Notes: a model not told the origin generated them from the sequence alone. A DNA stretch of 5,865 nucleotides from Oscillospiraceae bacterium (GCA_009785655.1 WQVW01000113.1:1-5865), one strand, 5' to 3'. Shown: positions 1-5,769, counted from the stretch's first letter. A program made the numbers and translations.

Positions 1-221
1 AACAGCATTGTTCCGCCGCGGCCGGTGATGCCTTTGACTTCTTCTTCGCCGAGTTTAATAAAATCTCCGGTCATTAATCCATTGTACCCGCGCAAGATGC
101 CGACGCATTCGATACCAAGGCCGCTCGCCGTCCGCACGGCGGAGCGTATCGCCGCGTTCATTCCCGGCGCATCACCGCCAGAGGTTAAAATGCCTATTCT
201 GTTTACCGCTGATTTTGACAT
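1..221 (-). CDS. pfkA: 6-phosphofructokinase, N-terminal part (3' end outside window)
   Basis: Phosphofructokinase transfers phosphate from ATP to fructose 6-phosphate, the committed step of glycolysis, in the cytosol. Only the first 73 codons are present. After a short lead the protein has the glycine-rich nucleotide loop TSGGDAPGMNAAIR (residues 13-26). R26 and R30 match Arg21 and Arg25 of the Geobacillus enzyme, which belong to its allosteric effector site. The GYNGL segment (Y46 matching Tyr41) and an RGGT segment (68-71) follow. The spacing matches bacterial group A PFKs. GGD at 15-17 fits this family, but the residues that separate ATP from pyrophosphate use lie beyond the window edge. 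The ATG at 221-219 is preceded by a strong GGGGAGG Shine-Dalgarno with a 9-nt spacer. It begins 28 nt after the stop of the DUF2344 gene, so co-transcription is likely. Clostridial genomes more often have pfkA beside dnaE or pyk. Confidence 0.93.
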   Translation of the reverse strand, partial: MSKSAVNRIGILTSGGDAPGMNAAIRSAVRTASGLGIECVGILRGYNGLMTGDFIKLGEEEVKGITGRGGTML

Positions 222-230
222 AAACTACGC

Positions 231-237
231 CCTCCCC
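231..237 (-). promoter_or_regulatory. Shine-Dalgarno of pfkA
   Basis: The minus strand reads GGGGAGG, 9 nt upstream of the pfkA ATG, in the 28-nt gap after the DUF2344 stop codon. It fixes the start. I see no room for a separate promoter or terminator in this gap. Confidence 0.75.
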
Positions 238-249
238 GCATTTTAATGC

Positions 250-873
250 TTATCTAAATATATTCATCTCCGCGTCATACACCTCTGTCCGGCAAAACGT
301 TGTGAAATCCGGCTTCAAATCGCCCTCCAGCGCCTGCATTAAATGCTCCGGATTGAGGGTGGGGTTCTGTGCTGAGATTTTTGCCGTCATTGTTATCATG
401 TCGCCTGCATGAAACTCAATATCCCGTATAAACGGAACGATGTCGAGATCATTCACGCCGCGTTTTGTCTTCTTTTGTATAATAATACTCTCTTGCCCAA
501 AGCACGCCTGTAATTCATCGATGTCTCCATCAAAAACCAAACTGCCGCGAATCCCTAACCAGGCTATATCTGCAAATTTCCGTGCCGAAACATACGCATC
601 AGTGACAGTGATGCCTTCCGAAAGATAATCGTTCAAATTATCAGGCAGAACACCCTCTGGTTCAAAATCCATCAGTTCGCATACGCTTTCACATCCGACA
701 GACAGCGGCAATGCGATAGACATAATGGGGTGCGGGTTAAACCCCTCGGTATATCGAAGATTCACCCCGGCGCGCAACAAAGCACGCTGCAGCGTCGCCA
801 TTAAATCCAGGTGCGAGATATACTTCGCGTTTCCCGTCTTGCAAAACCGCAGTCGAAGCTTATTTTTGCCCAT
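250..873 (-). CDS. DUF2344 / TIGR03936 radical-SAM-associated protein
   Basis: This is a 207-residue soluble protein of the DUF2344 (TIGR03936) family, whose biochemical role is not established. The N-terminal family signature is clear: LRLRFCKTGNAKYISHLDL (6-24), then LQRALLRAG (28-36) and YTEGFNPHP (41-49), then ALPLSVGCES (54-63). The fold is expected to be an RNA-binding-like alpha/beta domain, which is inference. The reading frame stays open for 70 codons upstream, but that extension (to 1083) is only the shadow of the radical SAM gene. The true start is the ATG at 873, because AGGAGGT lies 7 nt before it and the family begins here. It overlaps the end of the radical SAM gene by 14 nt, which suggests translational coupling. 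In many bacteria the two proteins are adjacent or fused, so they probably act in one process. Confidence 0.9.
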   Translation of the reverse strand: MGKNKLRLRFCKTGNAKYISHLDLMATLQRALLRAGVNLRYTEGFNPHPIMSIALPLSVGCESVCELMDFEPEGVLPDNLNDYLSEGITVTDAYVSARKFADIAWLGIRGSLVFDGDIDELQACFGQESIIIQKKTKRGVNDLDIVPFIRDIEFHAGDMITMTAKISAQNPTLNPEHLMQALEGDLKPDFTTFCRTEVYDAEMNIFR

Positions 874-2704
874 GACACACACCTCCTGTCGCAAGTTCAG
901 CGACGCCGCAGGCGGAACATTGTTCACGGCAGTCCGGCGTGATTTGGTTCGCTTGCGCACGCTCACGCTCACAGCGGAAGTGATCTTCACTGACCCCGGA
1001 CGACACAACGCGCCACGGCAAAAGCTCGTCTGCGGCGCGTTCACGCGTTGCGTAAAACGCCGGATCAAGCCCGCACTGTTCAAAGGATTGAAGCCAGCGT
1101 TCTAATGAGAAATATTCACTCCAGGTGTCAAGATACGCACCTTGCCTCCAGGCGGACTCTATCACCGCGCCGATGCGCCTGTCTCCCCTGGCCAACGTCG
1201 CTTCAATAAAACTCGTCTCCGGCGTGTGCCAATTGTAGGTGATTGCTTTGGATGATTTCAGTGCATCGCGCAAAAGATCTACCCTGCGTTGATATTCCGC
1301 CATCGTCACCTGCAGCTCCCGCTGGAACGGGGTATGCGGCTTGGGGACAAAGCATGATGTGCTGACCGTTATCCGCACACCGCGATGTTTATTCTTTGCC
1401 GTACGCTTCCAAGTATCCAACACCGCGCGGGAGAGTTCAGCGATTGCCAAAACATCCTCATCCGTCTCTGTCGGCAGACCGAGCATGAAGTACAGCTTCA
1501 CACCGTTCCATCCCCCGGAAAACGCGATGGCGCAAGTGTTTAACAGCTCGTCCTCCGTCACGTTTTTGTTTATCACATCGCGCAAACGCTGACTCCCGGC
1601 TTCCGGTGCGAACGTCAGGCCTGATTTGCGGACTTTTTGCACGCGTTCCATCAATTCCACGCTGAAGTTGTCCGCACGCAATGAAGGCAGCGATAAGCTG
1701 ACCTTTCTGGATTCGCACCAATCAAGCAACTGGTCACACAGCGGAAATAGTCCACCGTAATCGCTTGTGCTCAGCGATGACAGCGTTATCTCGTCGTATC
1801 CGGAGTTTTGGATTGATTCGATCGCTTGCCGAGTCAGTGTCTCCGGGGATCTGGCGCGCACCGGGCGGGTGATATGTCCTGCCTGGCAGAATCTGCACCC
1901 GCGCACACAGCCGCGGAAAAGCTCTAACACCACTCGGTCATGCACAATCCCGGTTGACGGAATGATCGTGTCCGTTGGGAAATACGCCGCGTCGAAATCC
2001 GTGACAAACCGCTTCTCGACCGGGAGCGGCACACCGCGCTGCGGCACGATTTTTTCCACCGTGCCGTTATCGTTATACGCAACGTCGTAACGCGACGGCA
2101 CATAGACACCGCCAATAGCACTTGCGGCTTCAAGAAAATCAGTCTTGTTCACGCCTTGGGATTTCGCAAGTTTATATGCCTCAATGATCTCGCCAAGGAC
2201 TTCCTCCCCTTCGCCGATGACGAAGAGATCGATAAAATCCGCCAACGGTTCTGGGTTGAAAGCACACATCCCGCCAGCGATAATCAGCGGATCATCGTCG
2301 GATCTATCCTTTGCTTTTACCGGTATCCCGCCCAGATCCAGCATATTTAGGACGGTGGTATAGGATAGCTCGGTTCCCAGCGAAAATGAAACGATGTCAA
2401 AGTCTCGTATGGAATCCCCGCTCTCCAACCCGTACAAAGGAATCGCGTTTTCGCGCATTAACGCTTCCATGTCACCCCACGGGGCGAAAACACGCTCACA
2501 CCAGACATCGTCGCGCGCATTGAGCAACCCATACAGGATTCGCAATCCCAGATTCGACATGCCGATCTCATACGTGTCTGGAAAACAATACGCCACGCGT
2601 AAAAGTCCCGCGCTTTTGTCTTTGACTATCTGTTTATACTCCCCGCCGGAATACCGTGCAGGTTTCTGCACCTTTTGCAGGATGTTTTGAAGTTTTATGT
2701 CCAT
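860..2704 (-). CDS. TIGR03960-type B12-binding-domain radical SAM protein
   Basis: This 614-residue protein has an N-terminal B12-binding-like (Rossmann) domain at about 30-170. It contains FPDTYEIGMSNLGLRILYGL, then FSLGTELSYTTVLNML, IIAGGMCAFNPEPLADFID and IGEGEEVLGE. The radical SAM core follows: the cluster motif CVRGCRFC gives C266, C270 and C273, the three ligands of a 4Fe-4S cluster that cleaves S-adenosylmethionine. Later segments include FAPEAGSQRLRDVI and VKLYFMLGLPTETDED. The C-terminus carries a second cysteine set, CREQCSAC (592, 596, 599), typical of the family and possibly another metal or Fe-S site. The canonical cobalamin ligand DxHxxG is not evident, so B12 binding is unproven. 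The substrate is unknown. I chose the ATG at 2704 because homologues begin near LQKVQKPARYSGGEY. A TTG-initiated extension to 2797 would overlap the previous gene and adds nothing family-like. The stop overlaps DUF2344, its usual partner. Confidence 0.93.
   Translation of the reverse strand: MDIKLQNILQKVQKPARYSGGEYKQIVKDKSAGLLRVAYCFPDTYEIGMSNLGLRILYGLLNARDDVWCERVFAPWGDMEALMRENAIPLYGLESGDSIRDFDIVSFSLGTELSYTTVLNMLDLGGIPVKAKDRSDDDPLIIAGGMCAFNPEPLADFIDLFVIGEGEEVLGEIIEAYKLAKSQGVNKTDFLEAASAIGGVYVPSRYDVAYNDNGTVEKIVPQRGVPLPVEKRFVTDFDAAYFPTDTIIPSTGIVHDRVVLELFRGCVRGCRFCQAGHITRPVRARSPETLTRQAIESIQNSGYDEITLSSLSTSDYGGLFPLCDQLLDWCESRKVSLSLPSLRADNFSVELMERVQKVRKSGLTFAPEAGSQRLRDVINKNVTEDELLNTCAIAFSGGWNGVKLYFMLGLPTETDEDVLAIAELSRAVLDTWKRTAKNKHRGVRITVSTSCFVPKPHTPFQRELQVTMAEYQRRVDLLRDALKSSKAITYNWHTPETSFIEATLARGDRRIGAVIESAWRQGAYLDTWSEYFSLERWLQSFEQCGLDPAFYATRERAADELLPWRVVSSGVSEDHFRCERERAQANQITPDCREQCSACGVAELATGGVCHGQK
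881..887 (-). promoter_or_regulatory. Shine-Dalgarno that sets the DUF2344 start
   Basis: A full AGGAGGT on the minus strand sits 7 nt before the ATG at 873, inside the last codons of the radical SAM gene. It decides between that ATG and the much longer upstream extension of the frame. Confidence 0.85.
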
Positions 2705-2715
2705 ACTATTAAACG

Positions 2716-2719
2716 CCTC
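2716..2719 (-). promoter_or_regulatory. Weak Shine-Dalgarno of the radical SAM gene
   Basis: GAGG on the minus strand lies 11 nt upstream of the ATG at 2704. The spacing is long, so initiation may be modest. It is nevertheless the only purine-rich match near the family-consistent start. Confidence 0.45.
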
Positions 2720-2729
2720 ATATTCAGGA

Positions 2730-2757
2730 ATTATTTCAGCGGATACTAAATATCCAA
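2730..2757 (-). promoter_or_regulatory. Candidate sigma-A promoter before the radical SAM gene
   Basis: In the 67-nt gap between the membrane protein and the radical SAM gene, the minus strand has TTGGAT (2757-2752), a 16-nt spacer, then AATAAT (2735-2730). The -10 matches TATAAT at five of six bases, but the -35 matches at only three. The -35 also overlaps a small hairpin, GGATA/TATCC with a 5-nt loop (2741-2755). This could let the radical SAM/DUF2344/pfkA block be transcribed independently. It is a sequence match only, in an A+T-rich gap where chance matches are common. Confidence 0.3.
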
Positions 2758-2771
2758 TACCCGCCGTATTT

Positions 2772-3476
2772 CTACAACGACATCGCGCGGGTGACAATTA
2801 GACCAAGGATAAATAAGCTCACCAACGCCTCTGCGCCGGCCATAATTTTTGCCATATGCGTATAAGGGATCACTGCCGCCGGAGAAAACGAAGTGGCTGT
2901 TGTAATGGATACGTAAAGATAGTCAACAAATCCCGGAGTCCAATTCTCAGGCGCAAGCTGCGGATCGTCTGAAGTTTGCTGCGGGAACACAAAATCCGGA
3001 TAGTTCTTATTGCGGAATACCGTTGGCAATCCCAGTGCGCGGATCTCAGGCCCGCCTGTGTCAAGCTCCCAATACGCCAGGGAAAACACACCTATATTCA
3101 CGACCCACAAGGCAAATCCTGCCAATAGCAATTGATGAGAGAGTGTGACGGTCGCTGGATTAAGCATGTCATAGACAAACCACCCCATACAGATCAGATT
3201 AATTAACGGCAGCAAAACAACCACAGCAATCGACAGCGCGCGGGCTGATCTTGAGGGCTTCGCATGGCTGCCTGAATAGGCCAGTATAGAAGACGTGAGC
3301 ATCACGCCTGAAATAACGGGCAATATCCACACAAAATTAAACTGTATCGTATACGCTATCCACGTTTGTCCCGCCATAACCACCAGCGTCATAACGAGCG
3401 CCGCCACACGCGTACGAAAATAAGAACTTACTTTTAAGCCTTTATTTTTAGTTTTTGATGATTTTGGCAGACTCAT
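2772..3476 (-). CDS. Multi-pass membrane protein with pore-loop-like C-terminus (DUF1345-like)
   Basis: This is a 234-residue integral membrane protein. After a basic cytosolic head (KSSKTKNKGLK) there are hydrophobic segments at about 24-44, 48-67, 80-101 and 114-136. A polar linker follows the conserved-looking YWELDTGGPEIRA (135-147). The C-terminus has the helix-loop-helix FVDYLYVSITTATSFSPAAV (183-202), then a last membrane helix (209-230). I recall this arrangement from DUF1345-like proteins, in which the ITTATSFSP loop resembles the pore loop of two-TM cation channels. It lacks the TVGYG potassium filter, so ion selectivity cannot be assigned. The start is the ATG at 3476: GAGGAG lies 7 nt upstream, whereas the frame extension to 3542 lacks such a signal and reaches the palindromic element. 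It sits between the methyltransferase and the radical SAM gene and has no evident link to either. The family assignment is from memory of motifs and is moderately sure. Confidence 0.82.
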   Translation of the reverse strand: MSLPKSSKTKNKGLKVSSYFRTRVAALVMTLVVMAGQTWIAYTIQFNFVWILPVISGVMLTSSILAYSGSHAKPSRSARALSIAVVVLLPLINLICMGWFVYDMLNPATVTLSHQLLLAGFALWVVNIGVFSLAYWELDTGGPEIRALGLPTVFRNKNYPDFVFPQQTSDDPQLAPENWTPGFVDYLYVSITTATSFSPAAVIPYTHMAKIMAGAEALVSLFILGLIVTRAMSL

Positions 3477-3483
3477 ACGAAAG

Positions 3484-3489
3484 CTCCTC
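3484..3489 (-). promoter_or_regulatory. Shine-Dalgarno that sets the membrane protein start
   Basis: GAGGAG on the minus strand lies 7 nt before the ATG at 3476. It supports this start over the longer open frame that reaches 3542. Confidence 0.8.
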
Positions 3490-3514
3490 ACATATTCGTT
3501 TTTGCGCTCAGCCG

Positions 3515-3542
3515 ATAGTACAAATTTCCTGCATATAAGCAA
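3515..3542 (-). promoter_or_regulatory. Candidate promoter for the membrane protein gene, partly inside the repeat
   Basis: The minus strand shows TTGCTT (3542-3537), a 16-nt spacer, and TACTAT (3520-3515). These match the sigma-A consensus at three and four of six bases. The -35-like hexamer straddles the edge of the palindromic element that ends at 3540. The match is weak and is listed because a separate promoter after the element would be expected if the element terminates the upstream transcript. Confidence 0.22.
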
Positions 3543-3624
3543 AACACCCGCCGACTGCGGTCGGCACCCTCTTTACTAAAGAGGGCTAAGACGAAGGGTG
3601 GCTCCGCTCCAGCCGGGTGTTTTG
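3540..3624. repeat. 85-nt palindromic multi-hairpin element (REP/MITE-like)
   Basis: The ends form a perfect 11-bp inverted repeat: CAAAACACCCG at 3540-3550 pairs with CGGGTGTTTTG at 3614-3624. Inside are further hairpins. The first is CCGAC/GTCGG with loop TGCG (3551-3564). The second is CCCTCTTT/AAAGAGGG with loop ACT (3567-3585). The third, weaker, is GGCT/AGCC (3600-3614), and its last base competes with the outer stem. CACCCT (3565-3570) can alternatively pair with AGGGTG (3595-3600). The whole would fold as a multi-branched cruciform or RNA. It is more G+C-rich than its A+T-rich flanks and encodes no transposase. This is the form of a non-autonomous palindromic repeat found between clostridial genes. 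It might also act as a transcript terminator or mRNA stabiliser after the methyltransferase gene, but its T-run is only four bases. The structure is certain; being a dispersed repeat is inferred. Confidence 0.72.
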
Positions 3625-3656
3625 TCCTCACGCTGATATAGATTTTCTGCAGTGCC

Positions 3657-4223
3657 TTATTTTCGAGACTTATTTTTATATACCGAACTTCTTTTCTCCG
3701 CTTCAAATATATAATAACCATCTTTTTCATGGATTTTGACCCCGCCGAAGATGGATATGAGTTTATTCTTGTACCAATCTCTGCGCTTTGTGACCATAAA
3801 AAAACTGCCGCCCACAGCCAAACGGTTAAAGCCTTTCTCTATAAACGTTTTTGCCACAGAGAAGTCCGTATGATACGGCGGATTGCTCAGGATCAGGCTA
3901 AATCCTGTTTCGTTCAAGTTTTCAAAGGCATTGCTTACAATCACGTTAACGCCCGGCACTCCGTTTATCTCCGCGTTACGCTGGGCATATTGCACCGCTG
4001 TTTCGTCTATGTCAATTAAGAAAACATTGCCGGGATCTGTAAATTTTGCGGCCAAAATCCCAACAACGCCATAGCCGCAACCCAAATCCAACACTTTATC
4101 ATCAGCGCTGAACTCAACAAATGAAAGCATCGCCAACGTGCCTTTATCAATAAATTGTGGCGAAAAGCACTTGACACTGCTTTCAAACGAAAGTTCAAAA
4201 CCTTTTATTTTCTCTATAATCAT
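3657..4223 (-). CDS. Class I SAM-dependent methyltransferase, RsmC/YbxB-like (small MTS domain)
   Basis: The product is a 188-residue cytosolic methyltransferase of the MTS (PF05175) type. Motif I is DLGCGYG (46-52), which binds S-adenosylmethionine. The acidic motif II residue is D71 in FLIDIDETAV. The catalytic motif IV is NPPY (114-117), as used for methylating exocyclic amino groups of guanine or adenine. The N-terminal FELSFESSVKCFSPQFIDKGT (9-29) and the C-terminal GYYIFEAEK resemble Bacillus YbxB and the catalytic half of RsmC, which methylates G1207 of 16S rRNA in E. coli. An rRNA guanine target is therefore the likeliest role, though not demonstrated. It lacks the N-terminal pseudo-catalytic domain of E. 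coli RsmC, as Gram-positive relatives do. The ATG at 4223 lies 3 nt after the spoIVFB stop and has no recognisable Shine-Dalgarno, so translation may depend on coupling. The gene looks clearly more A+T-rich than its neighbours. Confidence 0.88.
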   Translation of the reverse strand: MIIEKIKGFELSFESSVKCFSPQFIDKGTLAMLSFVEFSADDKVLDLGCGYGVVGILAAKFTDPGNVFLIDIDETAVQYAQRNAEINGVPGVNVIVSNAFENLNETGFSLILSNPPYHTDFSVAKTFIEKGFNRLAVGGSFFMVTKRRDWYKNKLISIFGGVKIHEKDGYYIFEAEKRSSVYKNKSRK

Positions 4224-4226
4224 AAT

Positions 4227-4838
4227 TTAGTATTTTATACTATTATTTCCGCTTTTACAATAGTGAATTAGTATCCAGGCGGCCGCGGCCAGCAAGGAAA
4301 AATTTGTCCTGGTCACTGCCAAAATGCAAGCACCGGCGGTCAGTGCAAAAAAAATAACAACACAGCTTGTCATACAAATCACGCGATCTGCCGTTGCCGG
4401 ATTTTCCGCCTTTGATGATACGGCGGCATATAAAATTCTTCCGCCGTCCATTGGGAGCGCCGGCAGAAGATTAAAAACGCAAAGCAGCAAGCTCATTCCG
4501 GCCAGATGATATAAGATATCCACCTGCGTCTGCCGCGCCACGATGGCCGCAATCGCCGACAACACAGCACTTGCAATCGGCCCACCGGCCGCTATGAATA
4601 TCTCCGCTATATAAGCCGCGCTGTATTGATGGCGCATAGACATACCGGTAACGCCGAGACGCAGTTCCACAACGCCGCCGCCGCAAAGTCTGAGTGCCAT
4701 GTAATGCCCCAGCTCGTGCACTGATGCTGCGATAAAAATCAACAACAACAGCCGCGCCTCACCAAAGGCAAAAAAAGCGGCGATGACAGCCGCCGCGCCA
4801 ATACTCACGCTGAATTTCGGATGATTATTCATGCTCAT
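4227..4838 (-). CDS. spoIVFB: SpoIVFB-like intramembrane metalloprotease (M50 site-2 protease)
   Basis: This is a 203-residue polytopic membrane protease. The zinc motif HELGH is at 41-45, with H41 and H45 as ligands and E42 catalytic, inside the hydrophobic segment that begins at about 28. AAGGPIAS follows at 83-90. NLLPALPMDGGRIL (123-136) supplies the third zinc ligand, D131, in the NPDG-like motif. Further membrane segments lie near 75-100, 150-172 and 178-195. In Bacillus, SpoIVFB in the mother-cell membrane around the forespore cleaves pro-sigma-K. The Bacillus enzyme is about 288 residues with a C-terminal CBS domain. This protein stops after the last membrane helix and has no CBS domain. 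The ATG at 4838 forms an ATGA overlap with the stop of the LytM-protein gene, and this pairing is the main reason for the SpoIVFB call. A general M50 protease is the alternative. Confidence 0.85.
   Translation of the reverse strand: MSMNNHPKFSVSIGAAAVIAAFFAFGEARLLLLIFIAASVHELGHYMALRLCGGGVVELRLGVTGMSMRHQYSAAYIAEIFIAAGGPIASAVLSAIAAIVARQTQVDILYHLAGMSLLLCVFNLLPALPMDGGRILYAAVSSKAENPATADRVICMTSCVVIFFALTAGACILAVTRTNFSLLAAAAWILIHYCKSGNNSIKY
4228..4242. repeat. Small A+T-rich inverted repeat at the spoIVFB stop
   Basis: TAGTAT (4228-4233) and ATACTA (4237-4242) form a perfect 6-bp stem around a TTT loop. The palindrome covers most of the spoIVFB stop codon and the place where the methyltransferase Shine-Dalgarno should be. 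It has no G+C core, so a terminator role is unlikely. It may be chance in an A+T-rich junction. Confidence 0.4.
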
Positions 4839-5746
4839 CCGGCAAATATGTAGTATTCAGGATTTACGGCAACGCCACCGATCCGCAACTCAAAACTCAA
4901 CCCAGGCTCCATGATGTTCCCGCTGGCACCGGCTTTTGCGATCTCATCGCCCATGTTCACCATTTGTCCGGTGTCCACAAAAATTTCGCCAAGATGGCCG
5001 TATCGCGTCTCCGCACCGTTATGGGCAATGATGACAAATTGGCCGAGTACCGCACTTTCGCCGGCCGCAATCACCTCTCCATCGGCGAACGCTGCTACCG
5101 GAGCGTCTGCATCCGCAGCGATAATCACACCATGTCTGAAACTAATGCCGCCCCGGAAAGCGTCTTCCCCAAATCCGAACTGTGAAATAACCACTCCTGA
5201 AACAGGTGAGACGTGGGGCAAGTCAAGCACCGGCATTTCAAACGTGGTTCCCGCCGGAAGAGCGAGATGGGAAAATCGCGCCTGCGTCTCTAAAAACGCC
5301 GAGACAATCGAATCTTCCGGCATAAAACCCCAAGGGTATGTGTCACCCGTTTCTGCAAGTCCCCCGAATATAGAGTCAGCGTCAACCGTGCTGTCATCTT
5401 GGTGCTCATCCACAACCTCAATCTCATCGGACACACCGCGGAACGCATATGTAAATGCTTCTCCGATCGCTGAGATAAACTGCCGCTCTCCACTGATGCC
5501 CTCTCCCAGAATCGAAAGTGCCGTTCTATAATCCACCGCTGTGGTTATCCGGTTTCCGACAGTTGCAAAAAATCCGGGAAACAGTATTCTCAACAAAGCT
5601 GACAGCAAAAACAGTGCGGCGCAAATAGTCAGCTTACACGCGATTCGCCGTGTTTTGCGTCCTTCGGCACGCCCAGCGGGCGGACTTGTTCCCGGCTGTC
5701 CGCGCCGTCGCCGTACAGTACTTTGTCTGCGATCCCGCTCCATCAT
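4835..5746 (-). CDS. spoIVFA: SpoIVFA-like membrane-anchored degenerate LytM (M23) protein
   Basis: This 303-residue single-pass protein has a basic cytosolic head (RRRR at 12-15 and many Arg to 34) and a membrane helix at about 35-56. An acidic, low-complexity linker lies near 107-135, and a LytM/M23 fold spans about 178-300. The fold is recognisable from SPVSGVVISQFGFG, APVAAFADGEVIAAG, VIIAHNGAETRYGHL, GQMVNMGDEIAKAG and SFELRIGGVAVNPEYYI. The zinc sites are mostly lost: the usual HxGID is RHGVII (204-209), and the usual HLHFE is GLSFE (282-286). Only H251 in YGHL remains, so peptidase activity is not expected. Bacillus SpoIVFA is likewise an inactive LytM protein that holds SpoIVFB in complex. 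The ATGA overlap with the M50 gene supports the same job here. SpoIIQ is the alternative. The ATG at 5746 is preferred for its spacing from AGGGGG; ATG 5743 or GTG 5752 are possible. Confidence 0.82.
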   Translation of the reverse strand: MMERDRRQSTVRRRRGQPGTSPPAGRAEGRKTRRIACKLTICAALFLLSALLRILFPGFFATVGNRITTAVDYRTALSILGEGISGERQFISAIGEAFTYAFRGVSDEIEVVDEHQDDSTVDADSIFGGLAETGDTYPWGFMPEDSIVSAFLETQARFSHLALPAGTTFEMPVLDLPHVSPVSGVVISQFGFGEDAFRGGISFRHGVIIAADADAPVAAFADGEVIAAGESAVLGQFVIIAHNGAETRYGHLGEIFVDTGQMVNMGDEIAKAGASGNIMEPGLSFELRIGGVAVNPEYYIFAG

Positions 5747-5752
5747 ACGCAC

Positions 5753-5769
5753 CCCCTATTCTATAGGGG
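5753..5769 (-). promoter_or_regulatory. Hairpin overlapping the Shine-Dalgarno of the spoIVFA-like gene
   Basis: On the minus strand CCCCTAT pairs perfectly with ATAGGGG (7 bp, loop of 3). The 3' arm contains most of the AGGGGG ribosome-binding sequence, which ends 5 nt before the ATG at 5746. If formed in the mRNA, it would hide the Shine-Dalgarno. Confidence 0.5.

Noticed and set aside
874..1083. 70-codon N-terminal extension of the DUF2344 frame
   Set aside because: The family begins at the ATG at 873, which has AGGAGGT 7 nt upstream. The extension is an arginine- and serine-rich shadow of the radical SAM coding sequence.
725..1105. 126-codon plus-strand open frame
   Set aside because: It is antisense to the radical SAM/DUF2344 junction, with no recognisable motif or start signal.
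2705..2797. Longer start of the radical SAM gene
   Set aside because: It would use TTG and overlap the previous gene, and it adds residues unlike the family. The ATG at 2704 gives the expected N-terminus.
3488..3730. 80-codon minus-strand frame across the gap and the palindromic element
   Set aside because: It overlaps the methyltransferase end in another frame and reads straight through the repeat. It has no Shine-Dalgarno or family-like sequence.
4911..5531. 206-codon plus-strand open frame
   Set aside because: It is antisense to the SpoIVFA-like gene, is rich in Ser, Pro and Ala as such shadows are, and shows no domain.
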